From assembly GCA_033855775.1 (NCBI GenBank), contig JAWVFT010000039.1, forward strand, positions 12,428 through 76,427: a DNA stretch of 64,000 nucleotides, in the 5' to 3' direction. Below are positions 16,065 to 23,331 of the stretch, one piece after another. A model generated the notes under the pieces. The model made no database searches, was not told the origin of the DNA, and saw only the letters and a list, made by a program, of their open reading frames with translations. Position 1 is the stretch's first letter, and every line of letters begins with the position of its first letter. Position numbers and translations under genes: made by a program. Source of the stretch: DASVTR01 sp033855775. Lineage in GTDB: Bacteria > Acidobacteriota > Blastocatellia > Pyrinomonadales > Pyrinomonadaceae.

Positions 16065-16265
16065 TGCTGCGTGCCTCTTAAAAATAACGGGTTCCGGGAA
16101 ACCAAAGCGCCGCTCGCTTGCAATCTTTCGACGAGCGGCAACCTTCGGACGAACTAGCCATATGCAATAGTAACGGATGCGGACGACGGCAGCAAGGTTG
16201 TAACGCGGCGAGCGAAGAGACGCGCGTTGAATGAGGGGCGCGTCGCCGCGTCTCGCATTATTGCT

Positions 16266-16293
16266 TTTGCAATGACTGCTCATTCTGTACAAT
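16266..16293 (+). promoter_or_regulatory. Probable promoter of the S8 protease gene
   Basis: TTTGCA (16266-16271) and TACAAT (16288-16293) are 16 bases apart, 57 bases before the S8 protease ATG. The -10 matches the consensus at five of six positions. The rest of the 285-base divergent gap shows nothing else clear. Confidence 0.5.
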
Positions 16294-16349
16294 AGCCGTC
16301 CGCCGGGCGGTCTGGCAGTTTAGTCTGGAAGCAAGGGAGAGAGCTTCAC

Positions 16350-17162
16350 ATGGCGCAGTCTGATGCGGCGTTTGCAGCCGCTGGCATGACGCCTGATTTA
16401 TGGTCGTCAATCAAGCCGGAGGCGATTTGGAAGGGTCGCACGGGACGCGGCGTGCGCGTGGCGGTCGTGGACAGCGGCATCGACGCAGAGCACCCGGACT
16501 TGAAGGGGAAGGTCAAAGCATCTTTCGAGGCTTACGTCGAGGGCGGCAAGGTCGGCTTTCGTCCATCGGAGACGGGCGACGCGGCGGGCCACGGCACGGC
16601 CTGCGCGGGCATCATCACGCAGATAGCGCCCGAAGTTGACCTCTACAGCGTCAAGGTCCTGGGCGCGAACGCCTCCGGCTCCGGCGAGATGTTTCTGGCC
16701 GGGCTTGACTACGCCATCAAGCAGAAGATGCAGGTCATCAATCTCTCTTTAGGGACGACGAAGCCGCAGTATCACGGGCCGCTGCACGACCTGCTTGACC
16801 GCGCCTATCACGCGGGCTGCATCGTCGTCGCCGCCGCCAACAATCTGCCGCAGCCGAGCTTCCCTTCCATCTTCTCTTCGTCGCTCGTCTCGGTCGTCAA
16901 GAACAGCAGCACAGACCCTTACAAGTTTGGCTATCGCTACGGCGAGGTCATCGAACTGGTCGCCCCCGGCGTGCAGGTCAAAACGACTTGGCCCGGCGGC
17001 GGCTATCGACAGATAACCGGCAACTCGTTTGCCTGCCCCGCCATCGTCGGCATCATCGCCCTGCTGATGGAAGCCTACCCCGATTTGACGCCCTTTCAAG
17101 CCAAGACCATTCTCTACGCCATCGCCCGCCAGAATCAGGAAGAAGCCGACGAAAACAAGTAA
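16350..17162 (+). CDS. Minimal subtilisin-like (S8) serine protease
   Basis: A 270-residue S8 peptidase with the full triad: D41 in VAVVDSGID, H81 in AGHGTACAGI and S226 in TGNSFACPAIVG. The oxyanion Asn lies in VVAAANN (164-165). No signal peptide, prodomain or C-terminal extension is visible, so it is probably cytoplasmic, like the small S8 proteases that mature exported peptides or act as intracellular subtilisins. GGGAGAG precedes the ATG. An exporter gene and a small peptide gene lie 0.6-3.2 kb downstream on the other strand. A shared job is only a hypothesis. Confidence 0.92.
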   Translation: MAQSDAAFAAAGMTPDLWSSIKPEAIWKGRTGRGVRVAVVDSGIDAEHPDLKGKVKASFEAYVEGGKVGFRPSETGDAAGHGTACAGIITQIAPEVDLYSVKVLGANASGSGEMFLAGLDYAIKQKMQVINLSLGTTKPQYHGPLHDLLDRAYHAGCIVVAAANNLPQPSFPSIFSSSLVSVVKNSSTDPYKFGYRYGEVIELVAPGVQVKTTWPGGGYRQITGNSFACPAIVGIIALLMEAYPDLTPFQAKTILYAIARQNQEEADENK

Positions 17163-17335
17163 CAACGCGCGAGATTAAAGTAAAACACGCGAAGCGAAAG
17201 TAGAAATGCGCCGTGGATAACGGCAAAAGCAGCCGTTGGCAAGGCGTAAACCACTCATCTATGAGATTTACGCCCTTAGCACATTTCCCTTCATCATCGA
17301 AAACGCGCCCGCAACCACGCCACGAGTGCGTCCCC

Positions 17336-17556
17336 TGACGCCACGAGGGGACGCACTCGTCTCATCAGGGGACGCCCTCGCGCCGCCAGGGGACGCCCTC
17401 ACGCCGTCAGGGGACGCCCTCGTCACGCGAGGGGACGCCCTGACGTGACGAGGGGATGCCCTCACGTCAGGAGGGAACGCGCTCGTGTCACGAGGGGACG
17501 CACTCGCGCCGGGAGGGGACGCACTCGCGGCGTGGGGGCGTCCCCTCCCGGCGTCA
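17336..17556. repeat. 21-bp tandem repeat, ten exact-period units
   Basis: GGGGACGC-type cores start at 17347, 17368, 17389, 17410, 17431, 17452, 17473, 17494, 17515 and about 17536, a strict 21-bp period with no indels. Units differ at the bases between cores. Each end carries an inverted half unit (GTGCGTCCCCTGACG before, GGGGGCGTCCCCTCCC after). Because 21 is a multiple of three, both strands stay open in one frame: GDALxxx heptapeptides rightward until a stop at 17446, and RASPxxV heptapeptides leftward throughout (frame 17268-17624). Whether it is translated is unknown. The rest of the 17163-17738 gap shows no gene. Confidence 0.85.
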
Positions 17557-17696
17557 GGGCGCGCAGCCTTGAGGTGGAACAGGGAGGGGCGCGCGGCGGG
17601 CAAAGAATGAAGCGCGGGCGACAACGAATGTGTCGTTGCCGCCCGCGCTTGAATCCTGAGCCGTTTTCGAGTCGCCCTCTGCGATGCGACAAGAAC

Positions 17697-17733
17697 CCGA
17701 CTTTGGACTTTGGACTTTGGACTTTGGACTTGC
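17697..17733. repeat. GGACTTT heptamer tandem repeat
   Basis: About four units of GGACTTT in a row, directly before the ABC exporter stop codon. Same family as 14229-14312. Confidence 0.8.
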
Positions 17734-17738
17734 CTTTT

Positions 17739-19832
17739 TTAGCCCATCTTGACTTTCATTCCCGGCGGCGGCGCTCCCTTCATCGGGACGCCGAGCGGCA
17801 TCGCGCTCTGTTCGTCGTTGCGCGAGCGCAGGAGCGACGGGTCAACGTTCTTCAAGTTGTAGAGCGTCTTGTAGAGGCCGTCGCGGCTGATGAGTTCGTC
17901 GTGCGTGCCTTCGTCCGCGACGCGCCCGTCCTTGAGGACGATGATGCGGTCGGCCACGTTCCTGACGAAGTTGAGGTCGTGGCTGATGACGACGCAGGTG
18001 CGCTCCCTTGCGTAACCCTTTATCACTTCGACCAGACGGTTACGCAGGTCTTCGTCCAGGTTCTCCGTCGGCTCGTCCAGGAGCAGGACTTCCGGCCTGC
18101 GCAGGAGACAACGCGCCAGAGCTATCAAACGCTTCTGCCCGCCCGAAGGTCTGGTCACGTCAACGACCATCTCGTAGCCGCCTTCGATGCGCTGCGGGTC
18201 TGTGATGATGTCGTGAACCTGCGCGAGCTTGCAAGCCTCTTCAATCTCCGCGTCGGTCGCGCCTTCCCTGCCGAGCCGCACGTTATCCTTGATGCTCTCC
18301 TTCAGAAAGAAAGGAAACTGCGAGAGCTTCGACACCTGCTCGCGCAAGCTGTTGAGCGTGAACTCCGAGATGTCTTTGCCCTCTATGAGAATCCGTCCTT
18401 CGCCTGGGTCAAGAAAGCGCAGGATGAGATTCATAATCGTTGACTTGCCGCAACCGATGGGGCCGACGAAGGCCACCGTCTCGCCTTCCTTAATCTGAAA
18501 CGAGATGCCGCTCAAAATCTTCTGCGTCGGCGTATAGCCGAAATGCACGTTCTCGAAAGTGATGTCGCCGTGGACTTCGCCCAACTCTTTCGCGTTCGGC
18601 TTCTCAACGACGGTCGGCTTCGTGTCGAGCAGTTGATACGTCGAGACGACGTTCGGCACGAGCGATTGATAGTCCGTGTAAGACTTAATCAAGCGCTGCA
18701 CGGGGCCGAACAACTGCGGCACGAACTGCACGAAGACGATGATGCTCGCAATCGTCAGGCCCAACTGGCGGCCAAAGACGATGCCGACCAACAAGACAAG
18801 CGCGGTGCTCAGGGCGATGAAGATTTGCGCCCCGCTCGCGCCCGCGTAAACCCACGCAATCATCTCCGCGTTGAAGCGGGCGGAGGCGCGCGAGACGGCG
18901 TTGAAGCGTTGGCTGCGCTTGCGCTGCGCGTTGAAGACCTGTATGTCGGCCATGCCGCTAATCGTCTCTTCGAGTTCCGCGCCGAGGTCGCGCCCGCTCA
19001 AGGCCATCTGCATCGCGGAGCTTTGCAGCCGACGGCTCGTGTAGCGAAACATCAGCAGCGCCAGCGGCCCCAACGCAATCGCCACCAGGGTCATCTTCCA
19101 ACTCAAGCCCAACAGGTAGACGAACGCGATGAGCAGCACGATGGTGTCAATCAACGGCGTCAACAAGACTTGCGTTAAGAGTCGCTGCACGCCGCTCGAC
19201 TCCGAAGAGACGCGCTGCATCAACGCGCCCGTCTTGCCGCCCGTGAAAAAGTCCAGCGACAAAGATTGCATGTGGTCGTAGACCTGCTGGCGGATGTCTG
19301 TGATTAGGCGTTGGTCCAGCTTCGAGTCGAGCCACGCGCGGACGAAGCTGGTCAGATGCGAGAGCACGAGCGCGCTCGCCCAGATAGCGAAGATGGTGGC
19401 GAACGTCAGAGGCGTAGCGAGCCAGCCTTGAAAGCCCGTCAACTCCGCCGCGTTCGGCTTGCTGTAGAGCCGCCCCGTCAGGTTCCAAATGCTGTCCCAC
19501 TTCGCAGGCTCAGCCGCCACGCTGCCGAGCGTCGCCATCATCGGGCCGAACGCTGCGCTGTAGACGAACGGAATCAGCGTCGTCAGTAAAGCCATCAGGA
19601 TTGACAGCCCGACGATGCCCTTGTGATGGCTCAACAGGCCGAAGGCGCGTCTGATGTAGGGACGCGCGCTCAGCTTGCCCACGGGCATCGGCATGCCCAT
19701 CATTGCTCCGGGCGGCAAAGCATTCGGCGGGCCAACAGGCTTTCCGGCAGGCAGCGGACTGCCCGGCCCGTTCAAAGGTTTTCCGGTCGGCATGCCCGCG
19801 GGCATGTCAGGAGGCTTCGGCGCGCTGGACAT
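17739..19832 (-). CDS. ABC exporter (fused membrane and ATPase domains) with Pro/Gly/Met tails
   Basis: A 697-residue type I ABC half-exporter. Residues 1-55 are an unusual Pro/Gly/Met-rich tail (PAGMPTGKPLNG...PPGAMMGMPMPVG). Six membrane helices follow at about 65-380, then the ATPase at about 420-655: Walker A GPIGCGKST, Q-loop region LSQFPFFLKESI, signature SGGQKRLIALARCLL, Walker B VLLLDEPTENLD and switch VVISHDLN. The C-terminus is again Pro/Met/Gly/Lys-rich (MPLGVPMKGAPPPGMK). There is no C39 peptidase domain, so it would not clip a leader itself. MsbA-like lipid flippases and peptide exporters share this layout. It is 279 bases downstream of the small peptide gene at 20112, with a terminator between. 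Confidence 0.88.
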   Translation of the reverse strand: MSSAPKPPDMPAGMPTGKPLNGPGSPLPAGKPVGPPNALPPGAMMGMPMPVGKLSARPYIRRAFGLLSHHKGIVGLSILMALLTTLIPFVYSAAFGPMMATLGSVAAEPAKWDSIWNLTGRLYSKPNAAELTGFQGWLATPLTFATIFAIWASALVLSHLTSFVRAWLDSKLDQRLITDIRQQVYDHMQSLSLDFFTGGKTGALMQRVSSESSGVQRLLTQVLLTPLIDTIVLLIAFVYLLGLSWKMTLVAIALGPLALLMFRYTSRRLQSSAMQMALSGRDLGAELEETISGMADIQVFNAQRKRSQRFNAVSRASARFNAEMIAWVYAGASGAQIFIALSTALVLLVGIVFGRQLGLTIASIIVFVQFVPQLFGPVQRLIKSYTDYQSLVPNVVSTYQLLDTKPTVVEKPNAKELGEVHGDITFENVHFGYTPTQKILSGISFQIKEGETVAFVGPIGCGKSTIMNLILRFLDPGEGRILIEGKDISEFTLNSLREQVSKLSQFPFFLKESIKDNVRLGREGATDAEIEEACKLAQVHDIITDPQRIEGGYEMVVDVTRPSGGQKRLIALARCLLRRPEVLLLDEPTENLDEDLRNRLVEVIKGYARERTCVVISHDLNFVRNVADRIIVLKDGRVADEGTHDELISRDGLYKTLYNLKNVDPSLLRSRNDEQSAMPLGVPMKGAPPPGMKVKMG

Positions 19833-20040
19833 CTTTATTCTCTTTTGCGATGGACAAGAAGATACAAATGAATGCTTGAAGAATTGCGCCCCGGCGGGCG
19901 TCTTCCAAACGTTAAAATGAGCAGGACGACCGGCGGCTACTTTAACCCGAAGCCGCGCCGTTCGTCCAGAATCTCTGTTGACGACAACGAGGCTCAGTCG
20001 TTAAGAGTTTGACTGCGCCGGTTAACAAGAGGGGCGCGGA

Positions 20041-20085
20041 AAAAACTTTGGGCGGGAAGAAAGCGCCATGGCTATCTTCCCGCCC
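20041..20085 (-). terminator. Strong terminator after the small peptide gene
   Basis: GGGCGGGAAGA (20050-20060) pairs with TCTTCCCGCCC (20075-20085). Read leftward it is followed by AAAGTTTTTTCC. It lies 26 bases past the peptide stop, so the peptide has a short mRNA of its own. The remainder of the 19833-20111 gap shows nothing else clear. Confidence 0.9.
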
Positions 20086-20111
20086 CTCGCCGGTCGAGTG
20101 ACCGGGCAAGA

Positions 20112-20375
20112 CTAGCAGCGGCAGTAGTACCAGTAAAGAATCTCGCCGGTGATCTTGTCGTAGATGTAGCAGATGCAGACATCGTTGTAGGCCTGGACAT
20201 CGCCTTCGACCTTGACCGCGCCGGGAGCGTCAATCTGCTGGCCCTTGCTCGTGTCGCCTTCGGAAGAGGAGACTTTCTTCATCTCGATCTGCTCAAAGTT
20301 TGAGAGCTGATCGTCGGGGACATTGTAGTAAGTGGGTTCTCCGCCTTCCTGCGGCAGTGTGCTCAAAATAGCCAT
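20112..20375 (-). CDS. Small CxC...CxC peptide, candidate exported or RiPP-like precursor
   Basis: An 87-residue protein starting at ATG 20375, with AAGGAG eleven bases upstream. The first 65 residues are polar and soluble (includes PTYYNVPDDQLSNFEQIEM, about 14-32). The last 21 form a Cys/aromatic-rich block with C67, C69, C85 and C87. CICYIY and ILYWYYCRC flank a DKITGE turn, a predicted beta-hairpin that brings the two CxC pairs together. No signal peptide. The charged leader and compact Cys/Tyr/Trp end recall RiPP precursors, but no YcaO, LanM or radical-SAM enzyme is visible nearby. A metal-binding mini-protein is an alternative. A frame opening at TTG 20483 would add 36 residues. I recognise no family. 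Confidence 0.75.
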   Translation of the reverse strand: MAILSTLPQEGGEPTYYNVPDDQLSNFEQIEMKKVSSSEGDTSKGQQIDAPGAVKVEGDVQAYNDVCICYIYDKITGEILYWYYCRC

Positions 20376-21033
20376 GGCTTTCTCATTCTCCTTTTCGAAC
20401 TTGGTAAGAGGACTTGCATCCTCGTGGTTTATTTTCAACTTGGGGCGCGCATCGCGGCCTCTTGCGACCGGCCCGAATTTCAAATTAACGCTGCCATGAT
20501 AAAACCTTCAGCAGCCGGCAAACCGAATGGCGTAGGGGGTGTCAATTTTCTCCAGCGTCGCTTTCGGTTCGTCTGATTGACGCGGACTCAAAAGCTTTTT
20601 GCGATGACGATTTCTAAACGCATCCCGCCTTAACTTTTCAGCCCAACCTTGTCTCGCAACCGGCAGATAACTAATGACAGAACCGGCGTCGGCGGCCAAC
20701 GTGATTTACTCCTGAACCAGATTTAAAGCGAAGAGCAGGAACGCTCCCGGCAACGCAGACGCCCTTCAAAATGATGAGCCTTGCGCGAAAGGGCAGCACA
20801 CTACAAAGCAGCCACGCCAGATGATTGCGGTCTAAAGCAGGCGCATCCTAGCAGCAATCCCGCGCCCGCGCAAGTTATTCATAACTGGCCGCCGCGAAGA
20901 GTTTCAAAGCCGAACGGCGACGGATGAAAGCCCTCCGCCGCGACGGATGAAAGTCCTCTGCCGCGATGGATAACAGCCAGCCTGTGCCTCTTCGCAGCAA
21001 GCGATTTTGAAGGCCCCGCGCGCCGCGACCGCT
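20376..21033. other. Long gap with a 23-bp repeat
   Basis: No convincing gene in 658 bases between the redoxin and peptide genes. At about 20915-20986 there are nearly three 23-bp units beginning CGACGGATGAAAG (20918, 20941) and CGATGGATAACAG (20964). The promoter of the peptide gene must lie in the left part, but I see no clear -35/-10 pair. Confidence 0.5.
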
Positions 21034-21891
21034 TCACGCCTGCTCGTTCAGACACTCTTCGAGAAGCTGTTGGAACAGAGCGTCGCCGCCGCTGCCGAAG
21101 CGATAGCGAATGATGCCCCGCCGGTCAATCAAGACGATGGCGGGCAAGCCCGTCGCGCCGTACACGGCTTGCAGCCGCTCGTCTTCCGCGATGCCGACGG
21201 GAAACGGCAACTCGCGCTCACTGACAAAGCGGCGGATTAGTTCCAACTCCTCGGCGCGCGAATTGTCGCCGCCGCCGTAGGCCAGATAGTGGCGCGTCAG
21301 GGCTAGAATGTTGAGGCCGCGCGCGGCGTGCGCTTCGTGCAACTCCTTCAGCTTCGGAAACATTTCATGGCAGGGCTTGCACCACGTGGCCCAGAATTCC
21401 AGCAGCACGACCTGCCCGCGCAACTCCGCGAGGCTCGTCCGCTCGCCGCCAATCCACTGCGCGATGTCAATCTCCGGCGCTCTTTGTCCGACGAGATTTA
21501 ACTGTATAACGAGGTCACGAATCTGCACGCGGTCGGCGTTGGCCATGCGCTTTTCCGCAGCCGAGCCGGTCGCCTGTATCAAGCCGTAAATGTTCTCTGC
21601 GTAGACAGACTCTTCGGCCAGCATCTCTCGCGCCCGCTCGATTTTGCCCGCCGCCAGATACGACCCCGTGAGCATCGTCGCCAGCCGAACGCGCGTCTGA
21701 AACTTAATCTCGTATGGCGTTTGCCGCGCTTCGGCCAACGCCCGCTCCAACTCGTTCATCGCCCCACCGACATCGCCCGCCACGCGCAACTCAAGCGCGC
21801 TCTCAAGGCTCGCCGCGAGCCGCTCCTGCGGCGTCCATTCTGCTGCTTCGTCCATCAATTTCAGTGTCGCTTTCATCTTTATTTTCATCAA
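21034..21891 (-). CDS. TlpA-like thioredoxin-fold protein with helical N-terminus
   Basis: A 285-residue protein. Residues about 15-130 are TPR-like helices (ELRVAGDVGGAMNELERALA...). Residues about 135-285 are a TlpA/AhpC-TSA redoxin with the active-site FWATWCKPCHEMFPKLKEL and a cis-Pro strand GATGLPAIVLIDRRG. There is no signal peptide or membrane anchor, unusual for TlpA, so it may work in the cytoplasm. TlpA-type proteins reduce disulfides or act in cytochrome c maturation. It lies upstream of the Cys-rich peptide gene on the same strand, 658 bases away, so a functional link is weak inference. Confidence 0.85.
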   Translation of the reverse strand: MMKIKMKATLKLMDEAAEWTPQERLAASLESALELRVAGDVGGAMNELERALAEARQTPYEIKFQTRVRLATMLTGSYLAAGKIERAREMLAEESVYAENIYGLIQATGSAAEKRMANADRVQIRDLVIQLNLVGQRAPEIDIAQWIGGERTSLAELRGQVVLLEFWATWCKPCHEMFPKLKELHEAHAARGLNILALTRHYLAYGGGDNSRAEELELIRRFVSERELPFPVGIAEDERLQAVYGATGLPAIVLIDRRGIIRYRFGSGGDALFQQLLEECLNEQA

Positions 21892-21996
21892 ACGCAGAAA
21901 GTCAGGAGCCGGATTTCAGAATAACTAACGCGAACCGTTCTTATTCTGACTCTCTTTGCTTCCGGCTCCTGACTCTGCTACTTCACAACTGCTGCT

Positions 21997-22341
21997 TTAT
22001 CCGAGCGCCGCTTCGTCCGTGTCGAAGACTTCGAACGACTTGAGCACGTTGGTGATTTTCATAATCCCGTAAATCTGCGAAGGGACATTGGAGAGCCGCA
22101 GTGCTGCGTCGTGTCGCGCCGCCGTCACGAGGCAAGCGACCAACTCTCCGATTCCGGCGCTGTCAATGCGCCGGCACTGGCTCAGGTTAATCACCAACAA
22201 CCGACGCCCCGCTTCGATGTTTTTGCGCACCATCTCAAGCAGGCGTTCCTTGTCGCTGCCGACCGTCAATTCGCCGATGATGTCTATGACCGCCGCCTCT
22301 TTGACGACGCGCTCGCCGAGTTCGAGTTTATTGATGGTCAT
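21997..22341 (-). CDS. STAS-domain anti-sigma factor antagonist
   Basis: A 114-residue STAS protein. It starts at ATG 22341 after GGAGG. The beta-alpha core is seen in AAVIDIIGELTVGSDKERLL and LVINLSQCRRIDSAGIGELV, where DSAG holds the phosphorylatable Ser. Such proteins bind anti-sigma kinases when dephosphorylated. No kinase is adjacent. The GAF-SpoIIE phosphatase at 3711-5015 is the type of enzyme that would act on it, but the two genes are 17 kb apart. Confidence 0.9.
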   Translation of the reverse strand: MTINKLELGERVVKEAAVIDIIGELTVGSDKERLLEMVRKNIEAGRRLLVINLSQCRRIDSAGIGELVACLVTAARHDAALRLSNVPSQIYGIMKITNVLKSFEVFDTDEAALG

Positions 22342-22357
22342 GCTGCATCCTCCACGG

Positions 22358-22376
22358 AAAGTTTCCAGAGAACTTT
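22358..22376. promoter_or_regulatory. Inverted repeat in divergent gap
   Basis: AAAGTT and AACTTT, seven bases apart, lie just upstream of the STAS start in the 322-base gap shared with the RHH-like gene. It could be an operator for the RHH-like protein. No other feature was seen in the gap. Confidence 0.25.
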
Positions 22377-22663
22377 GGAATGCCGTCTCTACATAAAGCA
22401 GGAAGGAGAATATACTCGAATCCCTGCGGAGCGTCACGCGTTCTCTGCTTCTACGCGCGCCACGCCTTGTTTGTTCAAAAGAGCCGCGCTTTTATCTTTC
22501 GGCTGTCATCGCTTGACGATAGTTTCGGCGCGTCCGTAGAATGATTTGCAGTTCCCTATTCGGAGATAACTTACGTGCGCCGCTTGCGCCGCTAACGGCA
22601 GCGGCGGCGTGTGAGAACGGCAAGCGCGCCCTTGATAACGCGCTCGAAGGAGTTGAGACGAAG

Positions 22664-23104
22664 ATGACCAGTCCATACGACCCCGAACACGACCCGCACA
22701 AAGATGAACCCATTGACGACCTGATGCTGACGGAAGACCATTCCGAGCAGCACAACGAAAGGACGCGGACGGCGACGAGCGTGCGCGAGATGGCTTCGCG
22801 GATTCCCGAATCGCTGTCCGCCATCGGGCGCGACATCAGCCGCACCATCGAGCGCGCCATTTCAGCAAAGGACGATTACGTGGTAGCAGTCAAAGTTTCA
22901 CATGCGGCGCAGGAGAAGCTCGAACAACTGGTGCAGGCCGGAGTCTTCCGCAGTCGCGCCGAAGCCGCGGCCTTTCTGATTGACGAAGGCATCAAGACGC
23001 AATCCGCGCTCTTTGACCGCGTGCAGCAGAAGCTTTCCGAAATCGAGCGACTGCGCGCCGAACTGCGCGGCATGATTGGAGCCGAAGGAAAGCCCGAAGA
23101 CTGA
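22664..23104 (+). CDS. RHH-like protein with coiled-coil tail
   Basis: A 146-residue protein from ATG 22664 (GAAGGAG upstream). The N-terminal 50 residues are acidic and His-rich. Residues about 70-115 (DDYVVAVKVSHAAQEKLEQL then VQAGVFRSRAEAAAFLIDEG) look like a ribbon-helix-helix or CopG/ParD-like unit. Residues 116-140 are a coiled coil (VQQKLSEIERLRAELRGM). No toxin partner is adjacent. Probably a DNA-binding regulator, but the exact family is not recognised. Confidence 0.75.
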   Translation: MTSPYDPEHDPHKDEPIDDLMLTEDHSEQHNERTRTATSVREMASRIPESLSAIGRDISRTIERAISAKDDYVVAVKVSHAAQEKLEQLVQAGVFRSRAEAAAFLIDEGIKTQSALFDRVQQKLSEIERLRAELRGMIGAEGKPED

Positions 23105-23156
23105 AGGGCAGTAACCCGTAGTCTGGGTTCCGGCATCCAAAGTCAACGGGGCCGTT

Positions 23157-23193
23157 GAGCTTTCATGAAAGCTCCGGTCGCTGAAACTTTTTT
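23157..23193 (+). terminator. Palindrome and T-run after the RHH-like gene
   Basis: GAGCTTTCATGAAAGCTC (23157-23174) is a perfect 18-bp palindrome, followed 13 bases later by six Ts. An AACCC...GGGTT pair lies just before it. It may end the RHH-like transcript. Confidence 0.45.
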
Positions 23194-23331
23194 ATTCCCC
23201 CGCGTTTTTATCAAGCTTGCTGTCGTCGCTTGTTGCCGGCGAAGCGTGGTCGCATCTCGCGCCGCGCGGGTCTGGCGGCGACGCGCTTCTCCGACGTGTC
23301 TCAGACTGTCAAAGTATCGAGGAAGAGGTTA

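Noticed and set aside
17336..17556. CRISPR array
   Set aside because: Units abut with a 21-bp period and no spacers of constant length; no cas genes nearby.
17445..18443. Rightward 332-codon frame over the exporter gene
   Set aside because: It is antisense to well-supported exporter motifs and begins in repeat DNA; a shadow of high GC.
20508..20699. Leftward 63-residue frame upstream of the peptide gene
   Set aside because: No ribosome-binding site and no recognisable sequence.
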